Virus record (IMG/VR): IMGVR_UViG_3300035698_005633
Span: 1-42,326 of that record
From: a virus
Reading direction: 5' to 3' (one strand)
Length of the DNA: 42,326 bases
Shown here: positions 32,901-41,530 of the stretch, in pieces
Layout of the letters: every line of letters starts with the position of its first letter
Numbering within the stretch: the stretch's first letter is position 1
Notes under the pieces: generated by a model
Database searches by the model: none
Told to the model about the DNA's origin: nothing
The model's input: only the letters and a program-made list of their open reading frames with translations
Program-made: the position numbers and the translations under genes

Positions 32901-33311
32901 CGGATTTCATTAATTGACGAAACTTCTAATGGGGATTATGGGGATAGATATTTATTTAAAAATTCTCGAACTGTTAGTAAGCAGTCATTTACTGTAGACC
33001 CAAATAAACAATACGAAATAGATGCGTGGGATTCAAGTGCGTATGGACCTTGGATGTTGGTTTATACAGAGATGCTTGGCGATGTTGATTGGGGTGGAGC
33101 AAAACTATTTAATGGTATAATATATGATATAGTATCTGAAATGGATTTTGATTTACGAGTGTCATTTGTATACAACATGTTTGTTACGTGGAATGGTATA
33201 GGTCAAATAGGATTGCACAGAATAGGTGATAGGTATACAGGTACGAGTACGGTTGTTAATATTATAGGATCAACTATAAGCTCTAAAAACGGATATTTCA
33301 CATATAATTAA
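29967..33311 (+). CDS. large baseplate/fibre protein with beta-helix and PKD-like domains
   Basis: 1114 residues, ATG 29967 behind AAGGATA. Residues 1-110 look like a particle-attachment or fibre-base domain (MAIITTDTNYGSIRGRRLDF...). From about 130 to 480 are right-handed beta-helix-like turns (GLAIRIDNVNLYIENATIEG, LHLYNCRLLSKG, VKIEYSILYA). About residues 640-715 fit a PKD/Ig-like domain (GTGIVDFGGDSSSIMELVTK, then VDIEHTYNKVGPQLVEAKAN), the HTY-x-x-x-G pattern. The C-terminal 350 residues are another beta-rich, possibly receptor-facing part. It is placed where T4 has gp7 and its neighbours, but I do not see gp7 motifs. A tail fibre, spike or decorated wedge are all possible. Confidence 0.6.
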   Translation: MAIITTDTNYGSIRGRRLDFPSEASEMYESIVVGDTFIVKVYDGYENYLATSEFTMTEKYLGYNMYGTWSVPIPSASRKFFPYEMIEVGVVVADEYVDYDEIYVDLDNDNMSSVNLDINGAPICSSTAPIPTAGTRANPISFLDLRKYVQFRLTNVVGDTKTFYIKGDVDRELTEDFVAGNDNLSLFAFMNTRSAHNKFSVNIKSWTPNETYIIKPVIHFIYNDPYNTTDYDNKGLAIRIDNVNLYIENATIEGATFKFGTTISPVTKDFDCIEFIGPNIDDINSEFDVENLDRTSLHLYNCRLLSKGTALRYVKDNMASYNRVDSVSYFFHDIHNVKIEYSILYAYVSSVIFNAYNLLYTKLQNIYGNYVHLYREYWANNIFHDSTIFLNIDKCKKSAPWIGGDKIYDTGTNNVYSGLDYYYSRNGRNTQNMNSSSYTVQGENSQYGFSIPSISWSDISAVPSTDFDYIDPVKGWNLITLKGGGANTTPPIVIDDTTESLYNICFGGRRDGIGALYFGEMPIPTIEATDYIPIIGDIVTMNIQNLSSFVAAYTPSKYIWNTSIDGRITTIDIYQYEVLESGSNTVTHTIYSKNSWYGRQATLELRVDVVIIITAGPTSGTPASIDVSLLDAVNKTLLLNNSIEVFTPFVVRVENNSVTKTNLLGTGIVDFGGDSSSIMELVTKTVDIEHTYNKVGPQLVEAKANVIDGSIVYDYEQVTVVDLTPNVYYVDVDEVYEGSKTLKLSYGIIEDFEDFGINVNFDNAFKNNYSIVNMWKDNVATGTVKAKLIPTTIKKGEFDIEFSLVRSEISDMPKFYVDVDGTESCITWDYLSDVINILANGVPKVNFNYGNHIKDLNCNTSLNTIHIKIFYDNTVSIVVADDESQTTVSGNFVYQYKKSLDGEWVTFYTQTVSKVSTGLINSAIESNLLFFDVITLYVMSTTNTGFGYIYIQADVIGSGTLIPNGGTEYPYTYNELVDRISLIDETSNGDYGDRYLFKNSRTVSKQSFTVDPNKQYEIDAWDSSAYGPWMLVYTEMLGDVDWGGAKLFNGIIYDIVSEMDFDLRVSFVYNMFVTWNGIGQIGLHRIGDRYTGTSTVVNIIGSTISSKNGYFTYN

Positions 33312-33322
33312 TAGGAATTAAT

Positions 33323-36300
33323 ATGACAACATATTATATAAATGGGTTTAACGATAGTACTAACTACCCACCAGGACCAGATACCACACCCACAGCACCA
33401 TACGACTCCCAAGACGGTGGTGCCCCAAATTTTGGAACATTACTTAGCACTGTTAATATTGCTGATGGTGATGAAATCATAGTTTATGGCGAATACATTT
33501 ATGATAATGTTGATCTTGCAGGGGTTTTGATTTATAGACGTGTTAAGATTGTTGGGCTGAGTTGGAGCGATACTACTAAACCAACGGTATTATTCCATCC
33601 TGATAGTGAAGGTCTTGTTATACATAGTGATGGTGTGACGATAGATAATATCGGTATGTCTAAACTAGGTACTATAGCAACTAAACCGTTATTAAGTATA
33701 CTTGCTAATGGTGTACAGTTGACTAATTCAGAAACATATATTTATGATGCAACAGTTGGTGTTCCATCTATATATATCCTTGGGGGAAATGATACACTTA
33801 TATCAAGATCAGTTATAAATGTAGATCACACTACATCACCAACATTAGGTGTTCATCATGGCATTCTTATTGATACGTGTAATAATGTTAAAATACTTAA
33901 CAATACTATTAAGTATCAGCATAGTGATGTTATCGGGATATATGTTGTGGGGGAATCCCATAATATGACGATATCTGATAATTTGATTTATGATTTTGAT
34001 GCTAGTACGGCAAATAATATATGTATAAGTTTTAATGGTTCACAAAATTATGCAACGATAACAAGAAATGTTTTAGGTGTTAATGGTTTAGGTTCTTATG
34101 GAATATTATATTCTTCTGATATTGATGGTGGGAAATTAACTAAAATTAGTAATAATGTTATATTTATAATGTCTGATGATACAGGATGTGGTGGAATATA
34201 TATACCTTTTTGGGAAACAAATTATGATTCGTATTATACAATAACAAACAATATTATTAGATTTGAAGATTTGGTTATTAATAATGATAGTTTTGCTATA
34301 GATGCTAGTATTTATCAAGGTGTTATTGATTATAATAATATTTATAATTTTAAAGGTACAAATGAATTTATAAATAATAATGCTCCAAATGTTATAACAA
34401 GTTTAGGTGATAACACTTATGATGTTAACCCGAAATTAAATTACGATGCTTCAGAAGGGGCTAAAACTATATGGAATTTTGATAATTTTTTATTATCAGA
34501 GGAAAGCCCTATGTTTGGTGCTGGTATAGGATATTCTGATATTGGTGTTGCTATTTTTGGTGAAGATGGTGAGGTTTATAATAGTAATATCAATATAGTT
34601 GATAGTGTGACAAAAAATTATGGCGGTATCACTTATGTTGGATATGGGAATAATGTTAAGAGTAATTTTTTGCATTCAGTATTTACGGAAACATACACAG
34701 TGTTTAATAATTCGTATCGTGGCGGTAATGATGTATACCCATCAAGTGATGTATATAAAAACCAATTTTCGTATATAGATAAACCGTTATTTCCTTTTGA
34801 GCATGGCGATAGCCTTTATGGTAAAGATTTTCTATATGTATTGGGCAATAAAATTCAATTAGAAGCGTTTACAGGTATAACCTGCCCACCTAACCCAGGA
34901 TTTGGGTATCCTACATACAATGGATACCAAAACGGTCTGTGGGGGCATCCTAGAACTTCATACGGAAATAGTTGTGGGGTAGATCCATGTACTATTATGG
35001 ATGATAGTGTTACTGATAGCGCATATACAGATCAATATCTTTCTAGTGAATATGATATAACAATAATCGATTCTATAAATCCTGAGTGTCTTAGTGACGA
35101 AGTTGGTCCTATATCGGGTACAACAGGTATAGGCAATATGCCAGTATTAACAATTTTAGGTGATGAAATATTATCAATACCCATAAATTCAACATATGTT
35201 GATGCAGGGGCGACAGCTTATGATACAGAAGACGGTGATATAACAGCAAATATTGTTGCTAGTGGTAGTATTATTTTGAGTGTGGCTGGGACATATTATA
35301 TATATTATTCGATCACTGATAGTGATGGTAATAGAGCAATTGCTACAAGAACAGTTAATATCGTTCCTACGACAGATTTGGGTGATACGCCAGTATTAAC
35401 GATTTTAGGTAGTAATCCAATTACAGTATACCAAAATTCAACATATTCTGATAATGGGGCTATTGCCTCGGATACGGAAGATGGAGACATAACAGGAAAT
35501 ATTGTTGTTAATGGTAATGTTATTATGACGGTTATAGGAACATATTACGTGAATTATTCAATTACCGATAGTGATGGTAATGTAGCTAATGCCACAAGAA
35601 TCGTTAACGTTATTGTTGAACCTATAGCTCAAAAGGTATTAGCAATATTAACATTTTCTGACGGATCTACATACGATATTATCGATGGTGAAAATAGATT
35701 TGGTACCGACGCATCACAGATAGATTTAAAATTATGGACGTTTGAAGTTTCTGGTGCAATATTGCGTGCGGGTAAATTAAAATCCGATGTTACTGGTGTG
35801 GAATTTATATCCGATTCAGGATTAACAGATATTCTTATCTATGCATTTAAATCTAATAGTCCTGCTGATTATGAAAATATTAGTGTTAATACTATAACTA
35901 TTCCTAATACAGTTACAATTATTAATGGTAACGCATTTTCGGGGTGGAGGGGTATGGGTGGTATGGTCAAATTTCCGTCTAATAGTGTGTTAAAAACCAT
36001 AGAACAGAACGTGTTTGCTGATTGGGTACTCGCAGGATCTAATACTAATATTAATTTAAAATTACCAATAAGTATAGAAAAATTAGATAATGGTGCATTT
36101 AGTGATTGGAATAAAATGCGTAAAGGTGTAGAGTTTAGTTATATGCATACAAATCTAAAAAGAATTGGTGCTAAGGCATTTGTAAATTGGTATGATGCTG
36201 ATATGTATATTGATTTATATATACCTAAATCTGTAGAATTTATTGGTGTATATGCTTTTGGTTGGTGGACATCTTTTGATAATGGTATAACATTTGAAGC

Positions 36301-36496
36301 GTCAACTCCTCCGATTATGGAATTTGGCGCATTCAATGAGTTTGGTAAAAATGGCACAAAAAATATTAGTATTCGAGTTGGTGGTGGTACTGTGAGTGAT
36401 GCAGTATTATCTCAATGGAAAGCTATGTTATTACCTGCTTCTGCACAACAAGGCTTTAAATCAATCAATTGGGTATCATGGGATGACATTGCCTAA
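33323..36496 (+). CDS. modular tail fibre: beta-helix, two DUF5011-like Ig domains, BspA-type LRR
   Basis: 1057 residues, ATG 33323. A short N-terminal part is followed by a right-handed beta-helix (about residues 60-400) with PbH1-type turns such as GVTIDNIGMSKL, ILIDTCNNVKILNNTIKYQH and NMTISDNLIYDF. About 607-690 and 690-765 are two DUF5011-like Ig domains, each beginning PVLTILG and having a DTEDGDIT motif and a GTYY-x-x-YSITDSDGN strand. From about 770 is a link segment (KVLAILTFSDGSTYDIIDGE) and then BspA/LRR_5-like repeats (NTVTIINGNAFSGWRGMGGM, SIEKLDNGAFSDW) to the end. Such domains bind glycans or cell-surface proteins, so this is probably a receptor-binding or adhesin-like fibre. 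Its link segment is related to the small ORF at 39645. Confidence 0.8.
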   Translation: MTTYYINGFNDSTNYPPGPDTTPTAPYDSQDGGAPNFGTLLSTVNIADGDEIIVYGEYIYDNVDLAGVLIYRRVKIVGLSWSDTTKPTVLFHPDSEGLVIHSDGVTIDNIGMSKLGTIATKPLLSILANGVQLTNSETYIYDATVGVPSIYILGGNDTLISRSVINVDHTTSPTLGVHHGILIDTCNNVKILNNTIKYQHSDVIGIYVVGESHNMTISDNLIYDFDASTANNICISFNGSQNYATITRNVLGVNGLGSYGILYSSDIDGGKLTKISNNVIFIMSDDTGCGGIYIPFWETNYDSYYTITNNIIRFEDLVINNDSFAIDASIYQGVIDYNNIYNFKGTNEFINNNAPNVITSLGDNTYDVNPKLNYDASEGAKTIWNFDNFLLSEESPMFGAGIGYSDIGVAIFGEDGEVYNSNINIVDSVTKNYGGITYVGYGNNVKSNFLHSVFTETYTVFNNSYRGGNDVYPSSDVYKNQFSYIDKPLFPFEHGDSLYGKDFLYVLGNKIQLEAFTGITCPPNPGFGYPTYNGYQNGLWGHPRTSYGNSCGVDPCTIMDDSVTDSAYTDQYLSSEYDITIIDSINPECLSDEVGPISGTTGIGNMPVLTILGDEILSIPINSTYVDAGATAYDTEDGDITANIVASGSIILSVAGTYYIYYSITDSDGNRAIATRTVNIVPTTDLGDTPVLTILGSNPITVYQNSTYSDNGAIASDTEDGDITGNIVVNGNVIMTVIGTYYVNYSITDSDGNVANATRIVNVIVEPIAQKVLAILTFSDGSTYDIIDGENRFGTDASQIDLKLWTFEVSGAILRAGKLKSDVTGVEFISDSGLTDILIYAFKSNSPADYENISVNTITIPNTVTIINGNAFSGWRGMGGMVKFPSNSVLKTIEQNVFADWVLAGSNTNINLKLPISIEKLDNGAFSDWNKMRKGVEFSYMHTNLKRIGAKAFVNWYDADMYIDLYIPKSVEFIGVYAFGWWTSFDNGITFEASTPPIMEFGAFNEFGKNGTKNISIRVGGGTVSDAVLSQWKAMLLPASAQQGFKSINWVSWDDIA
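35141..35638 (+). repeat. tandem duplication of a 249-base Ig-domain module
   Basis: Two DUF5011-like units begin with almost identical sequence (CCAGTATTAACAATTTTAGG at 35141 and CCAGTATTAACGATTTTAGG at 35390), exactly 249 bases (83 codons) apart. Divergence is moderate, so the duplication is not very recent. Confidence 0.85.
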
Positions 36497-36498
36497 TA

Positions 36499-36506
36499 TA
36501 TAAACA
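36499..36506 (+). promoter_or_regulatory. possible weak late promoter box TATAAACA
   Basis: One mismatch to TATAAATA, in the short gap between two fibre genes, 36 bases before ATG 36542. The spacing matches the exact boxes, so it may be functional. Confidence 0.4.
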
Positions 36507-36541
36507 CATTAAATAATTTCTTTATAATAAAGAGGGACAAT

Positions 36542-39500
36542 ATGGCTACAGAAGCTAAAAGAAGAATATTGCATATAAGAACAAATGATATCACTAATGT
36601 TCAAGATACACAAATAGGTTTTGAAACTGCTGGTGAGTTATCATATATTCATACTACTCTACACCCAACAACATGGGGTGCTAAAAGTTCTATAATAGAG
36701 GGTGGTACATCGGTAATATCAAGATTCACAGCATTTGATAGTATCGTTCGTTTTAGTAAAATTTATTTTGCTAACACAACCCCTATAATTATTGCTAGTG
36801 AGTATGAGGGTGAATGGGCAAGTGGCGGTGATAATCGTGATGCTGACCCATCAATAGCAACAACTAGATATGCATCATCTATTAATATTGGTATATGGAG
36901 TGGTAAAGGTAATACTAATCCATCAATAAATATTGGTCAATCTGCGGGATTCGAACAAACGACTTTCGACTTTGACACTATATACGCTGCAACATTTTCG
37001 GGATTTACCCCTGATGGTTGGGCGTATACACCGTTAATAACACCAGGTGGATTTGGTGTCACGGTTCCGACTATGATAGGTTCGAATATAAATCTTGGTG
37101 TAGAGTCTGGATATCTTGGAAGTTCATATCAATCTGTAAATATAGGTATTGGTGCGGGATCATATACATCCCAAGTAAACCAATCAATTAATATTGGTAA
37201 TGCTGCGGGTGCGTATTCAGCCACAACTCGGTCTATTATGATTGGTGCAGAAGCAGGGATACAAAAATCAGCAAGGCTATTATATATAAATGCTGCTACA
37301 CCTGCTAATGGCACATATAGGCGAATAGAAGAATTCGGCGTATATATCGGTCACGGTGCGGGAAAAGTCTCATCGGAAAGTAATGATAATGTATGTATTG
37401 GACACGATGCTGGCTATGGGTCGTATAATATAACTGTTGATGGGATTTCAACACACAGTGGTGAGAATGTATTTATTGGTCATGAGACTGGATATGGTAC
37501 AGCCGGGTACAGACAAACAGCTATAGGGGCATGGGCTGGTGTTAGTTCCCAAGGGAAAGAAAATATTAGTGTCGGATATCACGCTGGGGCGGGTCACATT
37601 GGATCTACAGATATCATGATTGGGACTGGAGCAGGTGGTTCGTCAACAACAACAATATCACCAACCACCGGTTCGATTGGGTCGTATAATATAACTGTTG
37701 GTGATGGTGCTGGACATGGTAATCATTCGTATCACGGTATACATATTGGTCGTGGTGCTGGACATGACATATCTAGTGCTAGTTATGACAACATTATACT
37801 TGGGACATTCGCAGGTAATTTCACTAGCCATACAAAATTAACAAATTGTGTTTTTATAGGCGCAAATTCTGGTGAGATTAGTAGTGGGGTTATAGTTACG
37901 GCTATGGGTAGTAGTACACTTAGCAATACAGCATCAGATTTATTTCATTTACGAAATGCTACAGGGACACTTCTTAGAGGTGATTTTTATTCTCAAAGAT
38001 TAGAGATAGAAAAAATATTGCATCTTAGGGATACAACAACTGCTAGTATATCAAGTCCATTTGTGGGCGATATAATATTTGAAGCGGGGGTACCAAAATA
38101 TTATGCTGGGTCCGCGTGGAATACTTTTGGTGGTTCTGTTGCAGGTTTAGCAGGAATGGAAAATCAAATTGTTGTTAGGAATTCTGTTGGTGGTATTGAA
38201 GCTAAGACTTCGGTGATTGGTGGTAATGGTACTATAATATATCCATCAGGTGCTACCGATACGTATTTAGATACGTTATCAGTATTATCCGTTCCTACTA
38301 AAAGTTGGGTATCAACTAGGGGTGGTCAATTAGTACCAATAACAGAATCAGCTAAAACAGGGTATATGCTGTACGGTGATAATAGGGCTAACAAAGGTGA
38401 TATTGGTTCGAGTGCTATAGATTTATCAGTTAGTACATCTTCTAGTAGTACGATGGGGGCTACGGGTTCTTATGCTTTCGCTATCGGACGAAATACTACT
38501 GCTTCAGATGAATATTCACATGCCGAGGGTGATAATACCACAGCTTCGGGTAAGTATTCACATGCTGAGGGGTATAATGTTACAGCTTCGGCTGATTATT
38601 CCCATGCTGAGGGAGGTAATACTACAGCTTCAGGTGAATATTCGCACTCTGAGGGCAAATTTTCTGTTGCTAGTGGGAACCATTCTCATGCTGAGGGTAG
38701 GTATTCCGAAGCTTGGGATGATAGTTGTCATGCGGAGGGAGCATATTCTGTTGCTAGTGGGAATTTTTCTCATAGTGAGTGTGAGAGAGGTATTGCTTAT
38801 GGTGACGCGTCCCATGCGGAGGGTAGACATACATTTGCGGGTAAAGGGTATTATGGTGTCGATGGGACACACAATTTCACTATAGCTGGTGTATCGGCAG
38901 CAAGCGACTTTACAACAGGGGATTGTGATTTTATTACATCAGGTCATAGTGTTGATACACTTAATGTGATTTCAGTAGTTACTGGTACGGGTGATACAGT
39001 AATAACATATGATGGTATTCCTGACCCCTTGATAACTATAGCTATACCAAATAATGCGTCATTAAATGAAGCCCAACACGCAGAAGGTTATAGAACTATA
39101 GCCCCTAATGATTATATGCATGTGTCGGGTCAGTTCAACGATCCTCAAACTGATACTATATTTGAGGTTGGTGTTGGCGTTAGTGAAACCACTAGGGCTA
39201 ATGGTTTCGAAATAAAAACAAATGGGTTAGAAGTACGGACACCACTAATGACTACAGCGTCTATTGCTTCGGAATCAACAGGTAAAGTATTGATTACGAA
39301 AGAATATGGTGATGCTTATTACGGAAAAGTTCAATATACAGATCCTACGAGTACAGCAATAACAGTGACTTTTGATTATGATGATGGGGATTTCCAAGAA
39401 TATACTGACGGATATGCATCAACTACAGATGTAAATATTACAGATCCTACTAATATGGTTAATGGTGATGCTATGGTTGTTGTTTTCGTAAAGACCTTAA

Positions 39501-39631
39501 CCAATCACGCTGTTAATTATGATTCAATAGAATTAATCAGTGCGGCTAATACTGGATCATTTATGTTCACAATTACTTATGTTGATAGTAGATTCTTAGT
39601 AACTCAAGCGTCAGAGCTATTAGTTTCATAA
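36542..39631 (+). CDS. trimeric tail fibre with IGxxAG and YadA-head repeats
   Basis: 1029 residues, ATG 36542 with GAGGG. Residues 1-110 start MATEAKRRILHIRTNDITNV and are the likely baseplate-attachment part. About 113-445 hold some 16 degenerate repeats of the form SINIGxxAG (INIGQSAG, NIGNAAGAYS, VCIGHDAGYG, FIGHETGYG, ISVGYHAGAG, IHIGRGAGHD). Around 450-650 is a linker with a chaperone-like strand region. Residues 657-768 are eight exact-length 14-residue YadA-head (Hep_Hag) repeats with the SHAEG signature. The end (about 900-1029) is a beta-rich tip. The repeats form left-handed trimeric beta-rolls as in autotransporter adhesins and many phage fibres, so this is very probably a host-recognition fibre. 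Confidence 0.85.
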   Translation: MATEAKRRILHIRTNDITNVQDTQIGFETAGELSYIHTTLHPTTWGAKSSIIEGGTSVISRFTAFDSIVRFSKIYFANTTPIIIASEYEGEWASGGDNRDADPSIATTRYASSINIGIWSGKGNTNPSINIGQSAGFEQTTFDFDTIYAATFSGFTPDGWAYTPLITPGGFGVTVPTMIGSNINLGVESGYLGSSYQSVNIGIGAGSYTSQVNQSINIGNAAGAYSATTRSIMIGAEAGIQKSARLLYINAATPANGTYRRIEEFGVYIGHGAGKVSSESNDNVCIGHDAGYGSYNITVDGISTHSGENVFIGHETGYGTAGYRQTAIGAWAGVSSQGKENISVGYHAGAGHIGSTDIMIGTGAGGSSTTTISPTTGSIGSYNITVGDGAGHGNHSYHGIHIGRGAGHDISSASYDNIILGTFAGNFTSHTKLTNCVFIGANSGEISSGVIVTAMGSSTLSNTASDLFHLRNATGTLLRGDFYSQRLEIEKILHLRDTTTASISSPFVGDIIFEAGVPKYYAGSAWNTFGGSVAGLAGMENQIVVRNSVGGIEAKTSVIGGNGTIIYPSGATDTYLDTLSVLSVPTKSWVSTRGGQLVPITESAKTGYMLYGDNRANKGDIGSSAIDLSVSTSSSSTMGATGSYAFAIGRNTTASDEYSHAEGDNTTASGKYSHAEGYNVTASADYSHAEGGNTTASGEYSHSEGKFSVASGNHSHAEGRYSEAWDDSCHAEGAYSVASGNFSHSECERGIAYGDASHAEGRHTFAGKGYYGVDGTHNFTIAGVSAASDFTTGDCDFITSGHSVDTLNVISVVTGTGDTVITYDGIPDPLITIAIPNNASLNEAQHAEGYRTIAPNDYMHVSGQFNDPQTDTIFEVGVGVSETTRANGFEIKTNGLEVRTPLMTTASIASESTGKVLITKEYGDAYYGKVQYTDPTSTAITVTFDYDDGDFQEYTDGYASTTDVNITDPTNMVNGDAMVVVFVKTLTNHAVNYDSIELISAANTGSFMFTITYVDSRFLVTQASELLVS
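36878..37876 (+). repeat. about 16 degenerate IGxxAG beta-roll repeats
   Basis: Protein-level repeats with core pattern (N/S)-I-x-I-G-x-x-A-G and variable 10-40 residue inserts. DNA sequence has diverged so they appear only in translation. Confidence 0.8.
38510..38845 (+). repeat. eight tandem 42-base YadA-head repeats
   Basis: Eight 14-codon units of the form (E/K/D)YSHAEG-x-x-x-TASG, each 42 bases, with no length variation. The first three or four keep near-identical DNA (TATTCACATGC, GAGGG, ACAGCTTCGG). Units five to eight are more diverged. Confidence 0.92.
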
Positions 39632-39644
39632 TAAAGGAGATAAT

Positions 39645-39770
39645 ATGAATACTAGTTTATTAGCAAAATATTTAATACCTGTAAATACTCATATTGCTAT
39701 ATTAACATATAGCGATTTGAGTACTTCGTATGTGATTGATACGAATATTAATAGGGCTGTGGATGAATAA
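39645..39770 (+). CDS. N-terminal segment of the LRR adhesin in a different frame (41 aa)
   Basis: Begins at ATG 39645 behind a strong AAAGGAG site and ends at TAA 39768-39770. Encodes MNTSLLAKYLIPVNTHIAIL, then TYSDLSTSYVIDTNINRAVD and Glu. The part AILTYSDLSTSYVIDTNIN resembles AILTFSDGSTYDIIDGEN at the start of the LRR part in the 33323 gene, so it is the natural N-terminus of an LRR protein. Here, however, the LRR frame is +1 to it and overlaps only in 39736-39770. So it may be a real start joined to the LRR gene by a +1 frameshift, an out-of-frame fossil of a deletion, or a sequencing/assembly error. It has the best ribosome site in the region. Confidence 0.65.
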   Translation: MNTSLLAKYLIPVNTHIAILTYSDLSTSYVIDTNINRAVDE

Positions 39771-41466
39771 TCAGACATTGACAATTCCAAGTAGTGTTAC
39801 TAGTATAGGGCTTGATGCATTTCGTAGTTGGTCGTTAAATAATCAGATATTAACAATTCCCAATAGTGTTACTATTATTTATGCTGGAGCATTTTATTTA
39901 TGGTCTGCTAATGATAAACAATTGACACTATCAAATACATTAACAAGTATTGGTGATTACGCATTTCGTGATTGGAATGTAAACAATCAACCATTAACAA
40001 TTCCTAATAGTGTTGCAACTATTGGTAGTGAAGCGTTTCGTGATTGGAATGCAAACAATCAGGTATTAACTATATCCAATACATGCACAAGTATTGGTAG
40101 TGTAGCATTTTATGCTTGGGAATTAAACAATCAGGTATTAACGATTCCGAGTAGCGTTACTAGTATTGGGCAGCAAGCATTTCGTAATTGGTTAGCGAAT
40201 AATCAGGTGTTAACAATTTCTAGTGGTGTTACGACTATTGGGGATAAGACTTTTAGTTATTGGACAACAAATGATCGAGTATTAACAATCCCTAATAGTG
40301 TTACTAGTATGGATAGTGGGGCATTTCGTGATTGGAACTTAAACAATAAGGTATTAACAATTTCTAGCGGTATTACGTCTATCGGAGAATCAGTATTTGC
40401 TTCGTGGTTTGCAAACGATCAAGTATTAACAATCCCAAGTAGTGTTACTAGTATTGGTGATTACACATTTCGTGATTGGCACGCAAACAATAAGGCATTA
40501 ACAATTCCTAATACTGTTACTAGTATTGGTGACTACGCATTTGAGGATTGGCGACAAAACAATCAGGTATTAACAATTTCTAGTGGTGTTACTAGTATTG
40601 GGTCATATACGTTTGGGTATTGGCTCGTAAACAATCAGGTATTAACAATTCCTAATAATGTTACCACTATTGGTAGTGAAGCGTTTCGTGATTGGGAATT
40701 AAATAATCAGGTATTAACAATTTCTAATACGTGCATAAGTATAGGGGAGGGATCATTTCGTAATTGGAAAGCAAATGATCAAGTATTAACAATCCCTAAT
40801 AGTGTTACTAGTATCGGAAATAACGTGTTTACTAATTGGCAAACAAACGACCAGGTATTAACAATTTCTAGCGGTCTTACGGCTATCGGGGAGTCAGTAT
40901 TTGCTGGGTGGTTTGTGAATAATCAAGTATTAACAATCCCAAGTAGTGTTACTAGTATTGGTGATCGCACATTTGATCGGTGGGAATTAAATAACCAGGC
41001 ATTAACAATCCCTAATACTGTTACTAGTATTGGTGTTGGTGCGTTTGAAGAATGGTACGCAAACAACCAAATATTAACAATTTCGAGTGGTGTTACTAGC
41101 ATAAGTAATGACGCATTTACTGATTGGCGAACAAACAATAAGGTATTAACGATTCCGAGTAGTATTACTAGTATTGGTATTAGCGCGTTTCGTACTTGGG
41201 AGGCAAACAATCAGGTATTAATAATCCCTAGTAGTGTTGTTAGTATTGGGGAAAGGGCGTTTTCTACTTGGAGTGCAAACACACAGCAACTAGAATTTTT
41301 GGGGGTAACTCCACCAACAATAGGGTCTAATGCGTTTGCTGATTGGAATGGTTCGATTGTTGTGATAGTCCCAGGTGCGGCAAATCTTTCTACTTGGAAG
41401 ACTGCATTGACAGGTGCTGGGGTATTTGCATCAATTAATGGAACTTCGTGGGCGTTGATACCATAG
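39763..41466 (+). CDS. BspA-type leucine-rich-repeat adhesin (21 x 24-aa repeats)
   Basis: From ATG 39763 (weak AGGG site at 39753-39756) 567 residues. A TTG at 39736 is in frame, and the frame is closed by TGA at 39733-39735. It is almost wholly made of 24-residue LRR_5 repeats with consensus NNQVLTIPSSVTSIGxxAFRxW, 21 of regular length (39766-41277), then one degenerate unit and a C-terminal cap (SIVVIVPGAANLSTWKTALT, then a short GTSWALIP end). BspA-type LRR proteins are surface adhesins in bacteria, and here they may recognise host surface structures or other cells. The ATG start overlaps the stop of the N-terminal ORF by 8 bases, so translation could be coupled. Confidence 0.78.
   Translation: MNNQTLTIPSSVTSIGLDAFRSWSLNNQILTIPNSVTIIYAGAFYLWSANDKQLTLSNTLTSIGDYAFRDWNVNNQPLTIPNSVATIGSEAFRDWNANNQVLTISNTCTSIGSVAFYAWELNNQVLTIPSSVTSIGQQAFRNWLANNQVLTISSGVTTIGDKTFSYWTTNDRVLTIPNSVTSMDSGAFRDWNLNNKVLTISSGITSIGESVFASWFANDQVLTIPSSVTSIGDYTFRDWHANNKALTIPNTVTSIGDYAFEDWRQNNQVLTISSGVTSIGSYTFGYWLVNNQVLTIPNNVTTIGSEAFRDWELNNQVLTISNTCISIGEGSFRNWKANDQVLTIPNSVTSIGNNVFTNWQTNDQVLTISSGLTAIGESVFAGWFVNNQVLTIPSSVTSIGDRTFDRWELNNQALTIPNTVTSIGVGAFEEWYANNQILTISSGVTSISNDAFTDWRTNNKVLTIPSSITSIGISAFRTWEANNQVLIIPSSVVSIGERAFSTWSANTQQLEFLGVTPPTIGSNAFADWNGSIVVIVPGAANLSTWKTALTGAGVFASINGTSWALIP
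39766..41277 (+). repeat. 21 tandem 72-base LRR repeats
   Basis: Each unit is exactly 72 bases (24 codons), typified by AATCAGGTATTAACAATTCC and AGTGTTACTAGTATTGGT. Third-position differences and alternations of IPSSVTSIG, ISSGVTSIG and IPNTVTSIG are seen. Units 9-12 match units 16-19 in order, a higher-order period of seven units (504 bases). Confidence 0.95.
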
Positions 41467-41489
41467 TAATCACAATATTTTTAATTAAT

Positions 41490-41524
41490 AAAAGAACCTT
41501 TCCATATATTGGATGGGTTCTTTT
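41490..41524 (+). terminator. intrinsic terminator after LRR adhesin
   Basis: AAAAGAACCTTTCC (41490-41503) pairs with GGATGGGTTCTTTT (41511-41524), nine consecutive pairs at the base, one G-T and one mismatch inside, seven-base loop ATATATT, followed by T/A-rich DNA. Confidence 0.8.
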
Positions 41525-41530
41525 ATTTTA

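Noticed and set aside
38472-38885. 137-residue + strand frame inside the fibre gene
   Set aside because: An alternative frame of the 42-base YadA-head repeats; the real frame encodes SHAEG repeats.
39766-41277. Regular repeats taken as a CRISPR array
   Set aside because: The unit is 72 bases, all in one open frame with LRR translation and no spacer/repeat division.
39763-41466. Pseudogene call for the LRR adhesin
   Set aside because: The repeat array is fully open with no stop over 560 codons and clean repeat structure, which argues for selection; the frame issue is confined to the 35-base N-terminal overlap.
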